Assembly: GCA_900471605.1 (NCBI GenBank)
Contig: UCEY01000063.1
Span: forward strand, 1-48,279
Source of the DNA: Hyphomicrobiales bacterium
Lineage (GTDB): Bacteria; Pseudomonadota; Alphaproteobacteria; Rhizobiales; Rhizobiaceae
Direction: 5' to 3'
Length of the DNA stretch: 48,279 nucleotides
Under the pieces are notes generated by a model. The model had not been told where the DNA came from and did no database searches. It saw only the letters and a program-made list of their open reading frames with translations. A program made the translations under genes and the position numbers. Shown here piece after piece: positions 42,405 to 48,279 of this stretch. Numbering within the stretch: position 1 is the first letter of the stretch; every line of letters starts with the position of its first letter.

Positions 42405-42693
42405 CGCATCCGGCCACGCCAACCTGACCGAGCGCGTCAGGCAACAGCTTTCCATGGTCATCGACCCGGAGATGGGCCGCAGCGTCGTGGACATGGGCCT
42501 GATCTACCTCATCGAGGCGGATCAGGCCGGCGACATGCACATAATGATGACCACCACGACAAGAGGCTGCCCCGCCTCGACCTTTCTGACGCAAGCAGTT
42601 CAGGCCTGTGCCGCATCTGTCTCGGGTGTCAGGAGTGTCGAGGTGGCACTGACCTACACTCCGCCGTGGAACCCTTCGATGATGACGCCATGA
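42397..42693 (+). CDS. MIP18/DUF59-family metal-sulfur assembly protein (SufT/PaaD-like)
   Basis: A 98-residue DUF59-family protein with the family signature DPEMGRSVVDMGLIYLI (residues about 23-40) and a conserved cysteine in TTTTRGCPASTFL. Relatives (SufT, PaaD, MIP18) help mature Fe-S proteins. Its presence suggests that another operon product carries an Fe-S or other metal cluster. It overlaps the tandem DUF2249 gene by eight bases and the following small gene by ATGA. Confidence 0.87.
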   Translation: MPDASGHANLTERVRQQLSMVIDPEMGRSVVDMGLIYLIEADQAGDMHIMMTTTTRGCPASTFLTQAVQACAASVSGVRSVEVALTYTPPWNPSMMTP

Positions 42694-42890
42694 AGCTTCC
42701 GAAACTGATCAGGCGGTGGAAAGAAACGCGGGACCAGGATATGTCGCGGCTTCCCCCGAATGCGAAAAATGTCCTGGACCAACGTCTTGCCGTCTACGAG
42801 ATGATCGCGGCCGGCACAGCGGACGACCCGGCCTTGTTCATCATCGATGAGATCGAGCGCCTGAGCGAGTCGGTCGCCCGGGATTTCTGA
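42690..42890 (+). CDS. Small hypothetical protein ending the DUF2249 operon
   Basis: A 66-residue charged, soluble, probably helical protein (MKLPKLIRRWKETRDQDMSR...). The ATG at 42690 overlaps the DUF59 stop (ATGA), which decides the start. No known domain or metal motif is visible. It ends about 30 bases before a strong bidirectional terminator. Confidence 0.7.
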   Translation: MKLPKLIRRWKETRDQDMSRLPPNAKNVLDQRLAVYEMIAAGTADDPALFIIDEIERLSESVARDF

Positions 42891-42921
42891 CACAGCCCCT
42901 TTAATCCCGCATCATCCGTTT

Positions 42922-42944
42922 CAGAAGGCCTTGGTGGCCTTCTG
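42922..42944. terminator. Bidirectional terminator between the DUF2249 operon and nnrR
   Basis: A perfect nine-base stem, CAGAAGGCC (42922-42930) with GGCCTTCTG (42936-42944), around TTGGT. It lies between convergent genes, 31 bases after the 66-residue gene and 11 bases after the nnrR stop. Confidence 0.75.
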
Positions 42945-42955
42945 TCCCGCTCCCG

Positions 42956-43690
42956 TTAGTCCTTCGTGCTTTCCGCCAGCGCCAGCAGGCCGTCGGCATC
43001 CTTGACCAGCAGCTTCTGGCGCCCGCCTTCGACCAGCCCCTTCGCTTCCCATGCGCTCATGATTCTGGAGACGGTATGAAGCGTGGTGCCGGTCATCTCG
43101 GCGATATCCTGCCGGGAAATCGGGAAATCGACGCGCACCGCGTCCCCCTCCTTGCGGCCGGCCTGCTTGATCAGCCGCAGCACGGCATGGGCGACACGCT
43201 GCTCGACCTCCTGCGTCGACATTTCGCGGATCCGGGCATGGGCTTCTTCCAGGCGCTGCCCGATCGTCTGCATCGCCGTGACCGCAAGGCGGGGATTGCG
43301 ATCGACGAACTGGGGCCAGAGCTCGGTCGGCCAGCAAAGCGCGATGCTTTCGGCGACAGCCATGGCCGTGCCGGGATAGTCCATCCGTTGAAGCGCCTTG
43401 GCGAAACCGAACAGATCACCCGGATGGACGACGCGGACGATGATCTGCTGGCCGTCCTCGGTGACCTGCGTGACTTTCAGCCTTCCATGCAAAAGCAGAT
43501 AGAAATGCGTCGCGGCCGCGCCCTGCTCGAACACGGCTTCGCCGACCGGCACCCTGCGGGAGGTTGCATGCGTGAGAAGGGCGTCGGTATCGGAATCCTC
43601 CATTCTCTCGAACAGGGGAAAACTTTTCACGAGGCTCTTATCGATCTTCAACGGCTTATGCTCCGCTAGGGGTCGATGGGACCCTAGCAT
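42956..43690 (-). CDS. nnrR: CRP/FNR-family transcriptional regulator, NnrR type
   Basis: A 244-residue regulator: cyclic-nucleotide-binding-like sensor domain (about 25-150), dimer helix and C-terminal winged helix (ISRQDIAEMTGTTLHTVSRIMSAWE, 191-215). It lacks the cysteine cluster of FNR, so is not an Fe-S oxygen sensor of that kind. In the recognition helix His205 replaces the FNR glutamate before T-x-S-R, in keeping with boxes reading TTGCG/CGCAA rather than TTGAT/ATCAA. The ATG at 43690 gives normal length; a longer open frame to 43906 reaches into nnrS. NnrR proteins activate nor and nir genes in response to NO. Confidence 0.85.
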   Translation of the reverse strand: MLGSHRPLAEHKPLKIDKSLVKSFPLFERMEDSDTDALLTHATSRRVPVGEAVFEQGAAATHFYLLLHGRLKVTQVTEDGQQIIVRVVHPGDLFGFAKALQRMDYPGTAMAVAESIALCWPTELWPQFVDRNPRLAVTAMQTIGQRLEEAHARIREMSTQEVEQRVAHAVLRLIKQAGRKEGDAVRVDFPISRQDIAEMTGTTLHTVSRIMSAWEAKGLVEGGRQKLLVKDADGLLALAESTKD

Positions 43691-43815
43691 AACCCGTGGC
43701 GGGATCGAAGATGCGGTATTGCCGCGCCCCGACATTCCGCCGATCAAACCGGTATCGCGGGGACGCTCCCACTGCGCGGCGAGCACTTCACCTGCAACAG
43801 ACATTCCCTGTTTGC

Positions 43816-43829
43816 TTGCGACGCCGCAA
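43816..43829. promoter_or_regulatory. NnrR-type box between nnrR and nnrS (TTGCG-N4-CGCAA)
   Basis: A perfect dyad TTGCGACGCCGCAA, with TACAAG (43852-43857) 32 bases downstream of its centre as a good -10 for nnrS. It may also let NnrR control its own gene, whose start is about 130 bases away. Confidence 0.75.
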
Positions 43830-43884
43830 AGAAGGGTGACATCGCCGCCGCTACAAGACTGTCGGAAATCAAGGAGCTCCGAAG

Positions 43885-45102
43885 ATGACGACAATTCCGG
43901 CGGCACGGCGACCTGGCGGCGTCCCCAGGGGACTTTCCACGACAGCCCCGATCATATTCTCCTACGGCTTCAGGCCGTTCTTTCTCTCCGCGGCGCTCTG
44001 GGCGATCGTCGCGATGCTGCTGTGGATAACGAGCCTGGCGGGACTGACCGATGTGGCCGAGACCTATGGCACGATCCATTGGCATGCGCATGAGATGCTG
44101 TTCGGTTACGCGAGCGCCGTGCTTGCCGGTTTCCTGCTCACCGCGGTACCCAACTGGACCGGCAGATTGCCGGTGTCCGGGTGGCCGCTGGTGTTTCTTT
44201 TCCTCGTCTGGGTTGCCGGCAGGCTGGCGTTGCTTCTGTCGGACTATATCGGGACTACGGCCGCCATTCTGGCCGACAGCGTCTTTCTGCCGCTTCTTCT
44301 TTTCATCTGCGTGCGCGAAGTGGTCGCCGGCCGGAAATGGAAGGATCTGAAAGTCGTCGCGGGACTGATGGCCCTCTCGGTCGCAAACGTGCTCTATCAT
44401 CTGGCGGTGACCGCCGGGCAGCATCCATCCTTGGGGATCAAGCTTGCCCTTTCGGCCTATGCCGCAATGATCCTGGTCGTCGGCGGCCGAATCATTCCGA
44501 GCTTTACCCGCAACTGGATCAACAAGACCGGCCGGACGGATTTTCCCGCCGCCTATGACCGCTTCGACACGGCCGCCATCCTGTGCGGGGTCGCCGCCCT
44601 GGCAGCCTGGATCGTTCTGGACGACGGAAGGCTCGTCGCCGGAGCGGCGGGACTGGCGGCCGTCATGCATGCGGTCCGGCTCGCACGCTGGCGGGGCTGG
44701 ACGACGACGGCGGAAATGCTGGTGACGGTGCTGCATGTCGCCTACCTGTTCGTGCCGCTGGGTTTCCTGGCGATCGGCCTGGCAGCCGTGAACCTTTTCG
44801 ACGAGACGTCGGCAATCCACGTCCTGAGCGTCGGAACCGTGACCACGATGATGCTCGCCGTCATGACAAGGGCGAGCCGGGGCCATACCGGACGGGTGCT
44901 CGCCGCTTCGCCGACGACGATCGCCTCCTATGCGGCGATCGTGCTCTGCGCATTCCTGAGACCCAGCGCCGGCCTTTTCCCCGAATTTGCGAGCTTGATC
45001 TATTCGCTGTCCGGCATCGCATGGCTTGCCGCTTTCGGCCTTTTTGTTCTCGAATACGGCCCGATGCTGATCCGCGTAAGGCGGCGGGTGGCGGAAGGAT
45101 AA
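43885..45102 (+). CDS. nnrS: NnrS family membrane protein
   Basis: A 405-residue, twelve-helix heme- and copper-associated membrane protein. The N-terminal FSYGFRPFFLSAALWAI and IHWHAHEMLFGYASAVLAGFLLTAVPNW are family landmarks, and GRIIPSFTRNWI and TRASRGHTGR occur later. NnrS proteins relieve nitrosative stress and are linked to NO metabolism; their exact reaction is unsettled. AAGGAG stands nine bases before the ATG. It diverges from nnrR. Confidence 0.95.
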   Translation: MTTIPAARRPGGVPRGLSTTAPIIFSYGFRPFFLSAALWAIVAMLLWITSLAGLTDVAETYGTIHWHAHEMLFGYASAVLAGFLLTAVPNWTGRLPVSGWPLVFLFLVWVAGRLALLLSDYIGTTAAILADSVFLPLLLFICVREVVAGRKWKDLKVVAGLMALSVANVLYHLAVTAGQHPSLGIKLALSAYAAMILVVGGRIIPSFTRNWINKTGRTDFPAAYDRFDTAAILCGVAALAAWIVLDDGRLVAGAAGLAAVMHAVRLARWRGWTTTAEMLVTVLHVAYLFVPLGFLAIGLAAVNLFDETSAIHVLSVGTVTTMMLAVMTRASRGHTGRVLAASPTTIASYAAIVLCAFLRPSAGLFPEFASLIYSLSGIAWLAAFGLFVLEYGPMLIRVRRRVAEG

Positions 45103-45137
45103 GGACTATCGATCCCGACGGCCCGTCCCGTCCGGCG

Positions 45138-45152
45138 CGGCCCATCGGGCCG
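45138..45152. terminator. Possible terminator between nnrS and the copper operon
   Basis: CGGCCC-ATC-GGGCCG, a six-base stem with a three-base loop between convergent genes. Short and without a T-run, so only a weak candidate. Confidence 0.4.
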
Positions 45153-45155
45153 AGA

Positions 45156-46772
45156 TCAGGGCGCGATCTCGACCTCCCCCTCCATCCTGGTGATCTCGAA
45201 ATCGCTGATGATCACGTCGAGGCGAAGCCGCCATCGCCCGGGAAGAGGGAGCACGATATCGGGCACCGTCCAGCCGTCCTTTCCTTTCGCGGCCTTGCGC
45301 CTTATCGGCTCGATCCCCGCCCCGGGGTTGGACAGCACAACCGTCACATCCTGAGGGTCGAGCGGAGACCCGTCGCCTCTGGCGATGACCGCCGATATCG
45401 CCACGTCCCCGACCCGGGCCGGCGTGATCCTGACGTCGGCCACGGCCTTGCCGGTCTGCAGGCGAACCACGGCAGTCCTTTCGACTTCGGCGACCAGGGC
45501 GCGTGGGGGCGGCGTGAACCGCCATGTCGCAGCCACGGCAAAGATGAGGAGCAGAACGACCGTTTCCACCGCGATCGAACGAACCAGCAGACGGATCGCG
45601 CCCGGCTCTCCCTTTTCCGAACCGGACGTGAGTTTCCACCGGTTGAAGGCCGCCAGGGCAAACAGCAGGACCAGCAGCGCGAGCTTGACGAGGAAAACGA
45701 TCCCGTAAGCCGTCGTCACCAGCCCGGCCGGAGTGCGGACCTGGACGACCGCGAGCACGCCGCCGGCCGCGGCAAGCACCAGAACGGCCCATGGTATGAA
45801 GACCGAGAAGCGGTGTAGTGCCACGCCTGCCGCTTCGCCGCCCTTTCTGAACTCGGCGAGGAGCGGCAGCAGCGCACCGGCCCAGATCGCGATGGCCGCG
45901 ACATGCAGAAAGACGGCCGGGCGCATCAGCCATTGCGGATCTGCGGCGCTCGCATGCCCGCTGAGGCAGAGGGCGAATGCCGCCGTCATGACGGCCGATA
46001 TGGATATCCAGCGGGCGTCCTTGCCTGGCCCGCAGGCCAGGGCAAGCCCCGCAAGCGCCAGCGCGGCAAGCGCAAAGATGACGGTCGGGCCGAAACTCGT
46101 GGTCATTCCCGCCGTCCAGACCCCGGGCGCGAAAAGCCGCGGGACAGGCTCACCCACCGTATCGAGACCCTGGAAGCCGGCCGAAAGCAGGGCACCGGCA
46201 AAACCTGCGCCAAGAGTGACCGCGACCTGTCTCAGCGCCTTACCGGAACCGCCCGCGAACCAGTGGATCGCAAAAACCCCGCCGACGCCGAAAAAGAGAC
46301 CGACATAAAGTGCGACCTTGCCAATCCAGAGACCGGCGCGGACCGGCCAGTCGATATCGGCCGCAGCCCCCCGGGAATTGCCGTTCGGCTGCCCGATGGA
46401 AAAGACGACCGAACCGCCGATCGGGTGACCGTCTTCCGAAACGACTCGCCAGGAGAGGAGATAACTGCCGCCCGAGAGGTCGCCGGGCGGCGTGATCTCG
46501 ATGGTCCTGTCCTTGAGGACGACGTTTTTGAGAACCACGGTGCTCCGGTCAGGTCGCGTGAGCTTGAGACTGGTCGGCGAGACGGGCTCGCTGAACGTCA
46601 GCGTGATCACGCGCGGCGCCGTGGACACGACCGAGCCGTCCCGCGGCTCGGTCGTGTTGAGGGATGCATGGGCGCAGGCCGCCGCCGCCATGACCAGCCA
46701 CAGCAGGATCGTGGACACGAACCGCGGCAAGATGCCGGTCAGGGAAATTGCCTTGTCGCAAAGCGGCGTCAT
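45156..46772 (-). CDS. CopC-CopD fusion copper protein (YcnJ type)
   Basis: A 538-residue protein: signal peptide to about residue 34, a CopC copper-binding beta domain (about 35-125, mature start HASLNTTEPRDGS, with SEDGHPIGGSVVFSIG), a CopD membrane domain of about eight helices (about 145-415), and a C-terminal YtkA-like periplasmic domain (about 430-538, GWTVPDIVLPLPGRWRLRLDV). This three-part layout is that of Bacillus YcnJ, a copper importer or handling protein. It lies 31 bases after ycnI. It may feed copper to denitrification enzymes or respiratory oxidases. Confidence 0.88.
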   Translation of the reverse strand: MTPLCDKAISLTGILPRFVSTILLWLVMAAAACAHASLNTTEPRDGSVVSTAPRVITLTFSEPVSPTSLKLTRPDRSTVVLKNVVLKDRTIEITPPGDLSGGSYLLSWRVVSEDGHPIGGSVVFSIGQPNGNSRGAAADIDWPVRAGLWIGKVALYVGLFFGVGGVFAIHWFAGGSGKALRQVAVTLGAGFAGALLSAGFQGLDTVGEPVPRLFAPGVWTAGMTTSFGPTVIFALAALALAGLALACGPGKDARWISISAVMTAAFALCLSGHASAADPQWLMRPAVFLHVAAIAIWAGALLPLLAEFRKGGEAAGVALHRFSVFIPWAVLVLAAAGGVLAVVQVRTPAGLVTTAYGIVFLVKLALLVLLFALAAFNRWKLTSGSEKGEPGAIRLLVRSIAVETVVLLLIFAVAATWRFTPPPRALVAEVERTAVVRLQTGKAVADVRITPARVGDVAISAVIARGDGSPLDPQDVTVVLSNPGAGIEPIRRKAAKGKDGWTVPDIVLPLPGRWRLRLDVIISDFEITRMEGEVEIAP

Positions 46773-46803
46773 CGGCCTTCATGCTCCCGCGTGGACGGAT
46801 CGT

Positions 46804-47331
46804 TCAGTTGCCAGCCTTCTGAAGAAGCTTGACGCCCGGCGCCGGCAGTTCGAGGTCCGAAGCCTTCTGGCCTGCAGTCGGCACCTCGATCCAGCGTTCC
46901 TTGAGGCCTTCCGGGCACTCCTGGATCACCGGGAAATAGAGCATGTCGCCGGGCTTCAGATCGGCGGCAATCGTACCGCGCAGGACGAACTCGTCATACT
47001 CGTCGTCACCGAGATTGCCGCCGCTCCAGACCACTTCCTTCACCCCTTCGGTAACGGGAGAGCCGTGATTGTCATAGGCCTTGGCATAGGCGCCCTTGAC
47101 CTTGTCGAGCGTCCAGCCCGCCTTCGGCTGCGGCTTGACGCCGTAGAAACCCTCCGGGATCTGGACACGCACCGTGTTCGTCGGCTTGCCCTCGCAGCCG
47201 TGCGGCACGCGCAGCACCGCCTTGTAGGTCGAACCTGCGGGAGCTTCCTTTCCTTCCAGGGTGATATGCGCCAGCGCGGCGGTGCTGCCGAACATCAGGA
47301 CGGCGGCGGCTATGGTGATTTTCTTCAACAT
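46804..47331 (-). CDS. ycnI: YcnI-family copper-binding protein (DUF1775)
   Basis: A 175-residue periplasmic protein: signal peptide about 1-21 ending ALA, then the mature N-terminal histidine (HITLEGKEAPAGSTYKAVLRVPHGCEG) that with nearby residues forms the copper site in characterised YcnI. The two cysteines in HGCEG and QECPEG may form a disulfide. The ATG at 47331 has CGGAGA seven bases upstream. It is followed by the YcnJ-type gene, the same pair as in Bacillus. Confidence 0.92.
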   Translation of the reverse strand: MLKKITIAAAVLMFGSTAALAHITLEGKEAPAGSTYKAVLRVPHGCEGKPTNTVRVQIPEGFYGVKPQPKAGWTLDKVKGAYAKAYDNHGSPVTEGVKEVVWSGGNLGDDEYDEFVLRGTIAADLKPGDMLYFPVIQECPEGLKERWIEVPTAGQKASDLELPAPGVKLLQKAGN

Positions 47332-47645
47332 GTAAATTCTCCGTACGTGGCCGCGCCATGGGCGGCCTGGTCTCGAGCGGCCGGCAGCCAGCATGGCTCC
47401 GGTCCGATATGGGTTAGTGGCTTGAAAGGGCGATCCCGCCCGTGCTTCCGTCTCCCGGCCGCCGGCAGCTGCAACAGCTTTCACTGTACCGTTGCCGGTT
47501 GGCCCTCGGGTGAGATCACAAGACAGAAGCGCGCGGGATTGCCGACCGAGAGCGCCTGGCGAGCCTAAGGTTCGCGTGGGCCTCGCTTAAATCTCCGGTC
47601 TGCATGCCATATCGCAAGACGCCGAACGTCTTGCGCGGCATCCGT
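47332..47645. other. Gap between DUF2946 gene and ycnI
   Basis: About 310 bases with no convincing gene. It holds the hairpin at 47613-47635 just after the DUF2946 stop. No NnrR- or FNR-type box was seen, so ycnI may depend on read-through from the promoter in front of the DUF2946 gene or on an unrecognised one. Confidence 0.55.
47613..47635 (-). terminator. Hairpin after the DUF2946 gene
   Basis: A perfect nine-base stem, CGCAAGACG (47613-47621) with CGTCTTGCG (47627-47635), five-base loop, ten bases after the DUF2946 stop on the leftward strand. There is no T-run behind it, so it is either a partial terminator or an intercistronic stem ahead of ycnI. Confidence 0.6.
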
Positions 47646-48032
47646 TCAGGCGGCCTGAGGTGGCGCGCGGGGATTTCCGGGGGAGGTCTCGGGACGTTCG
47701 AAGGGACCTGTATCCGCTTCGATCGGAACCAGTCTGGAACTGGCTTCCAGCCGGTTGCTCAGAAAATTGTCGGAAAGTTGCGGTGCAAGCACCGGAGCGA
47801 GAATACTGCACGCCTGGGTGCAGCATTCGGGCAGCTTTGATCCGTCCTTATGATCGGACTTGCCGCCGATGTCGGCATGGGTGATGCAAAGCGGGTTTCC
47901 AAAATCGTCGAGGACGGGAGCCGCGACCGCCGAGCCGAGAAGCGCGGACCCAAGCAGCATCTGCAAGACGAGCGCATAGGCCGCGATCATCGTGAAGACA
48001 ATACTTGAGGCAGGTGTCCTGCGGTTTTTCAC
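47646..48032 (-). CDS. DUF2946-like secreted protein with possible metal-binding Cys/His
   Basis: A 128-residue protein with a single N-terminal helix or signal (IVFTMIAAYALVLQMLLGSALLG, cleavage near AVA) and a short periplasmic part containing LCITHAD, a DHKDGSKLPECC and QAC cluster typical of DUF2946 proteins found with copper genes. The cysteines and histidines suggest copper or another metal. It begins with GTG at 48032, with GAGG five bases upstream. It is the first gene of the leftward copper group and has a perfect FNR/FixK box about 110 bases upstream. Confidence 0.75.
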   Translation of the reverse strand: MKNRRTPASSIVFTMIAAYALVLQMLLGSALLGSAVAAPVLDDFGNPLCITHADIGGKSDHKDGSKLPECCTQACSILAPVLAPQLSDNFLSNRLEASSRLVPIEADTGPFERPETSPGNPRAPPQAA

Positions 48033-48062
48033 GATCCCCTCATCGGTTGCGGCAGCCCCGGA

Positions 48063-48077
48063 TGTCCGGTTCGGACA
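48063..48077. promoter_or_regulatory. Small dyad in the DUF2946 leader
   Basis: TGTCCG-GTT-CGGACA lies in the predicted 5' leader, between the expected transcription start (near 48101) and the GTG start. It may be a second regulator site or an mRNA hairpin. Confidence 0.35.
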
Positions 48078-48107
48078 CCCGTTACTGGCACGGCGCAGTC
48101 ATGTCTG

Positions 48108-48149
48108 TCTATGCGCCCTTCCGCCACAGCGTTCTTTGATGCGCATCAA
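48108..48149 (-). promoter_or_regulatory. FNR/FixK-type promoter of the copper group
   Basis: A perfect anaerobox TTGATGCGCATCAA (48136-48149) followed, on the leftward strand, by CATAGA (48113-48108) 32 bases from its centre, the class II activation geometry. It differs from the NnrR-type boxes of the NO island and indicates low-oxygen control by an FNR/FixK protein encoded outside the window. Confidence 0.75.
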
Positions 48150-48175
48150 CTCCCGGCTCGTTGGCAACCGAGGGG

Positions 48176-48279
48176 TCAGAACGCCAGCTGAACCTTCATT
48201 GATTTTGCTCTGTCTGCTGCGGTTTCGAAGGCGTTGACGGCGTCGTTGATGGGGAAGATGGCGGTGAGGAGCGGTTTGA
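48176..48279 (-). CDS. C-terminal end of an L-idonate 5-dehydrogenase-like zinc alcohol dehydrogenase (partial)
   Basis: The last 34 codons of a leftward gene cut by the right edge. They read KPLLTAIFPINDAVNAFETA-ADRAKSMKVQLAF before a TGA at 48178-48176. The FP-(I/L)-x-x-A-x-x-A-F-E-x-A-x-D-R-x-x-x-x-K-V-Q-(I/L)-x-F ending is that of the medium-chain dehydrogenase group including L-idonate 5-dehydrogenase. Catalytic regions lie outside the window, so substrate is only a guess. Confidence 0.7.
   Translation of the reverse strand, partial: KPLLTAIFPINDAVNAFETAADRAKSMKVQLAF

Noticed and set aside
43691..43906. A 72-residue N-terminal extension of the NnrR-type regulator
   Set aside because: It would cross the nnrR-nnrS promoter with its NnrR-type box and overlap the nnrS start. 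The ATG at 43690 gives normal family length.
1..48279. tRNA, rRNA, CRISPR array, insertion sequence or phage genes
   Set aside because: None recognised on reading both strands: no tRNA-like cloverleaf with the TTCGA loop was picked out, no regularly spaced direct repeats, no transposase or integrase motifs. A covariance-model search would be needed for small RNAs.

Overview
The window is GC-rich, densely coded DNA that looks like a rhizobial alphaproteobacterium (Rhizobiaceae: the Rhizobium / Ensifer / Shinella / Agrobacterium group). The signs are several FadR/GntR-controlled ABC-transport catabolic operons, a RIME-like intergenic palindromic mosaic near the left edge, a nor island with NnrR/NnrS/NnrU, and rhizobial-style use of GTG and TTG starts behind strong Shine-Dalgarno sequences. 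The genus cannot be fixed from the sequence.

Layout. (1) 1-7.8 kb: a gene start running off the left edge, a repeat element, then a leftward operon for oligopeptide-type ABC uptake (binding protein, two permeases, two ATPases) ending with a FadR-type regulator and an alpha/beta hydrolase. (2) 8.0-8.9 kb: a HepT-MntA toxin-antitoxin pair. (3) 9.1-26.7 kb: two back-to-back sugar or sugar-acid catabolic modules. The left one, leftward, has a sialidase-like BNR protein, a complete sugar ABC transporter, a GntR regulator and a DapA-like aldolase. The right one, rightward, has an FAH-type hydratase, an FGGY kinase, a fucose-isomerase-like protein, a second DapA-like protein, a second and paralogous GntR regulator and a second ABC transporter. 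Three promoter regions share a CTGA-N4/5-TCAG dyad. (4) 26.7-45.1 kb: a nitric oxide reduction island: ubiD, ric, a DUF6522 gene, ubiT-ubiU-ubiV (oxygen-independent ubiquinone synthesis), nnrU with a small membrane protein, norEF, norCBQD, hemN, a five-gene DUF2249/12-TM/DUF59 operon, a CRP/FNR-family regulator of NnrR type, and nnrS. (5) 45.1-48.3 kb: a leftward copper group (CopC-CopD fusion of YcnJ type, YcnI, DUF2946), then the 3' end of an L-idonate-5-dehydrogenase-like gene at the right edge.

How it works together. Seven dyads of the form TTG(C/T/G)N-N4-NNCAA lie in front of ubiD, ubiT, norE/nnrU, norC, hemN, the DUF2249 operon and nnrR/nnrS, as expected of one NO-responsive regulon. 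That regulon would couple NO reduction (NorCB) with supply of the cofactors needed without oxygen: ubiquinone (UbiD, UbiTUV), heme (HemN) and repaired Fe-S clusters (Ric). The copper group instead has a perfect FNR/FixK box (TTGAT-N4-ATCAA). The least described part is the DUF2249/12-TM/DUF59 operon at 40.2-42.9 kb. No nitrite or nitrous oxide reductase, tRNA, rRNA, CRISPR array or insertion sequence was seen.
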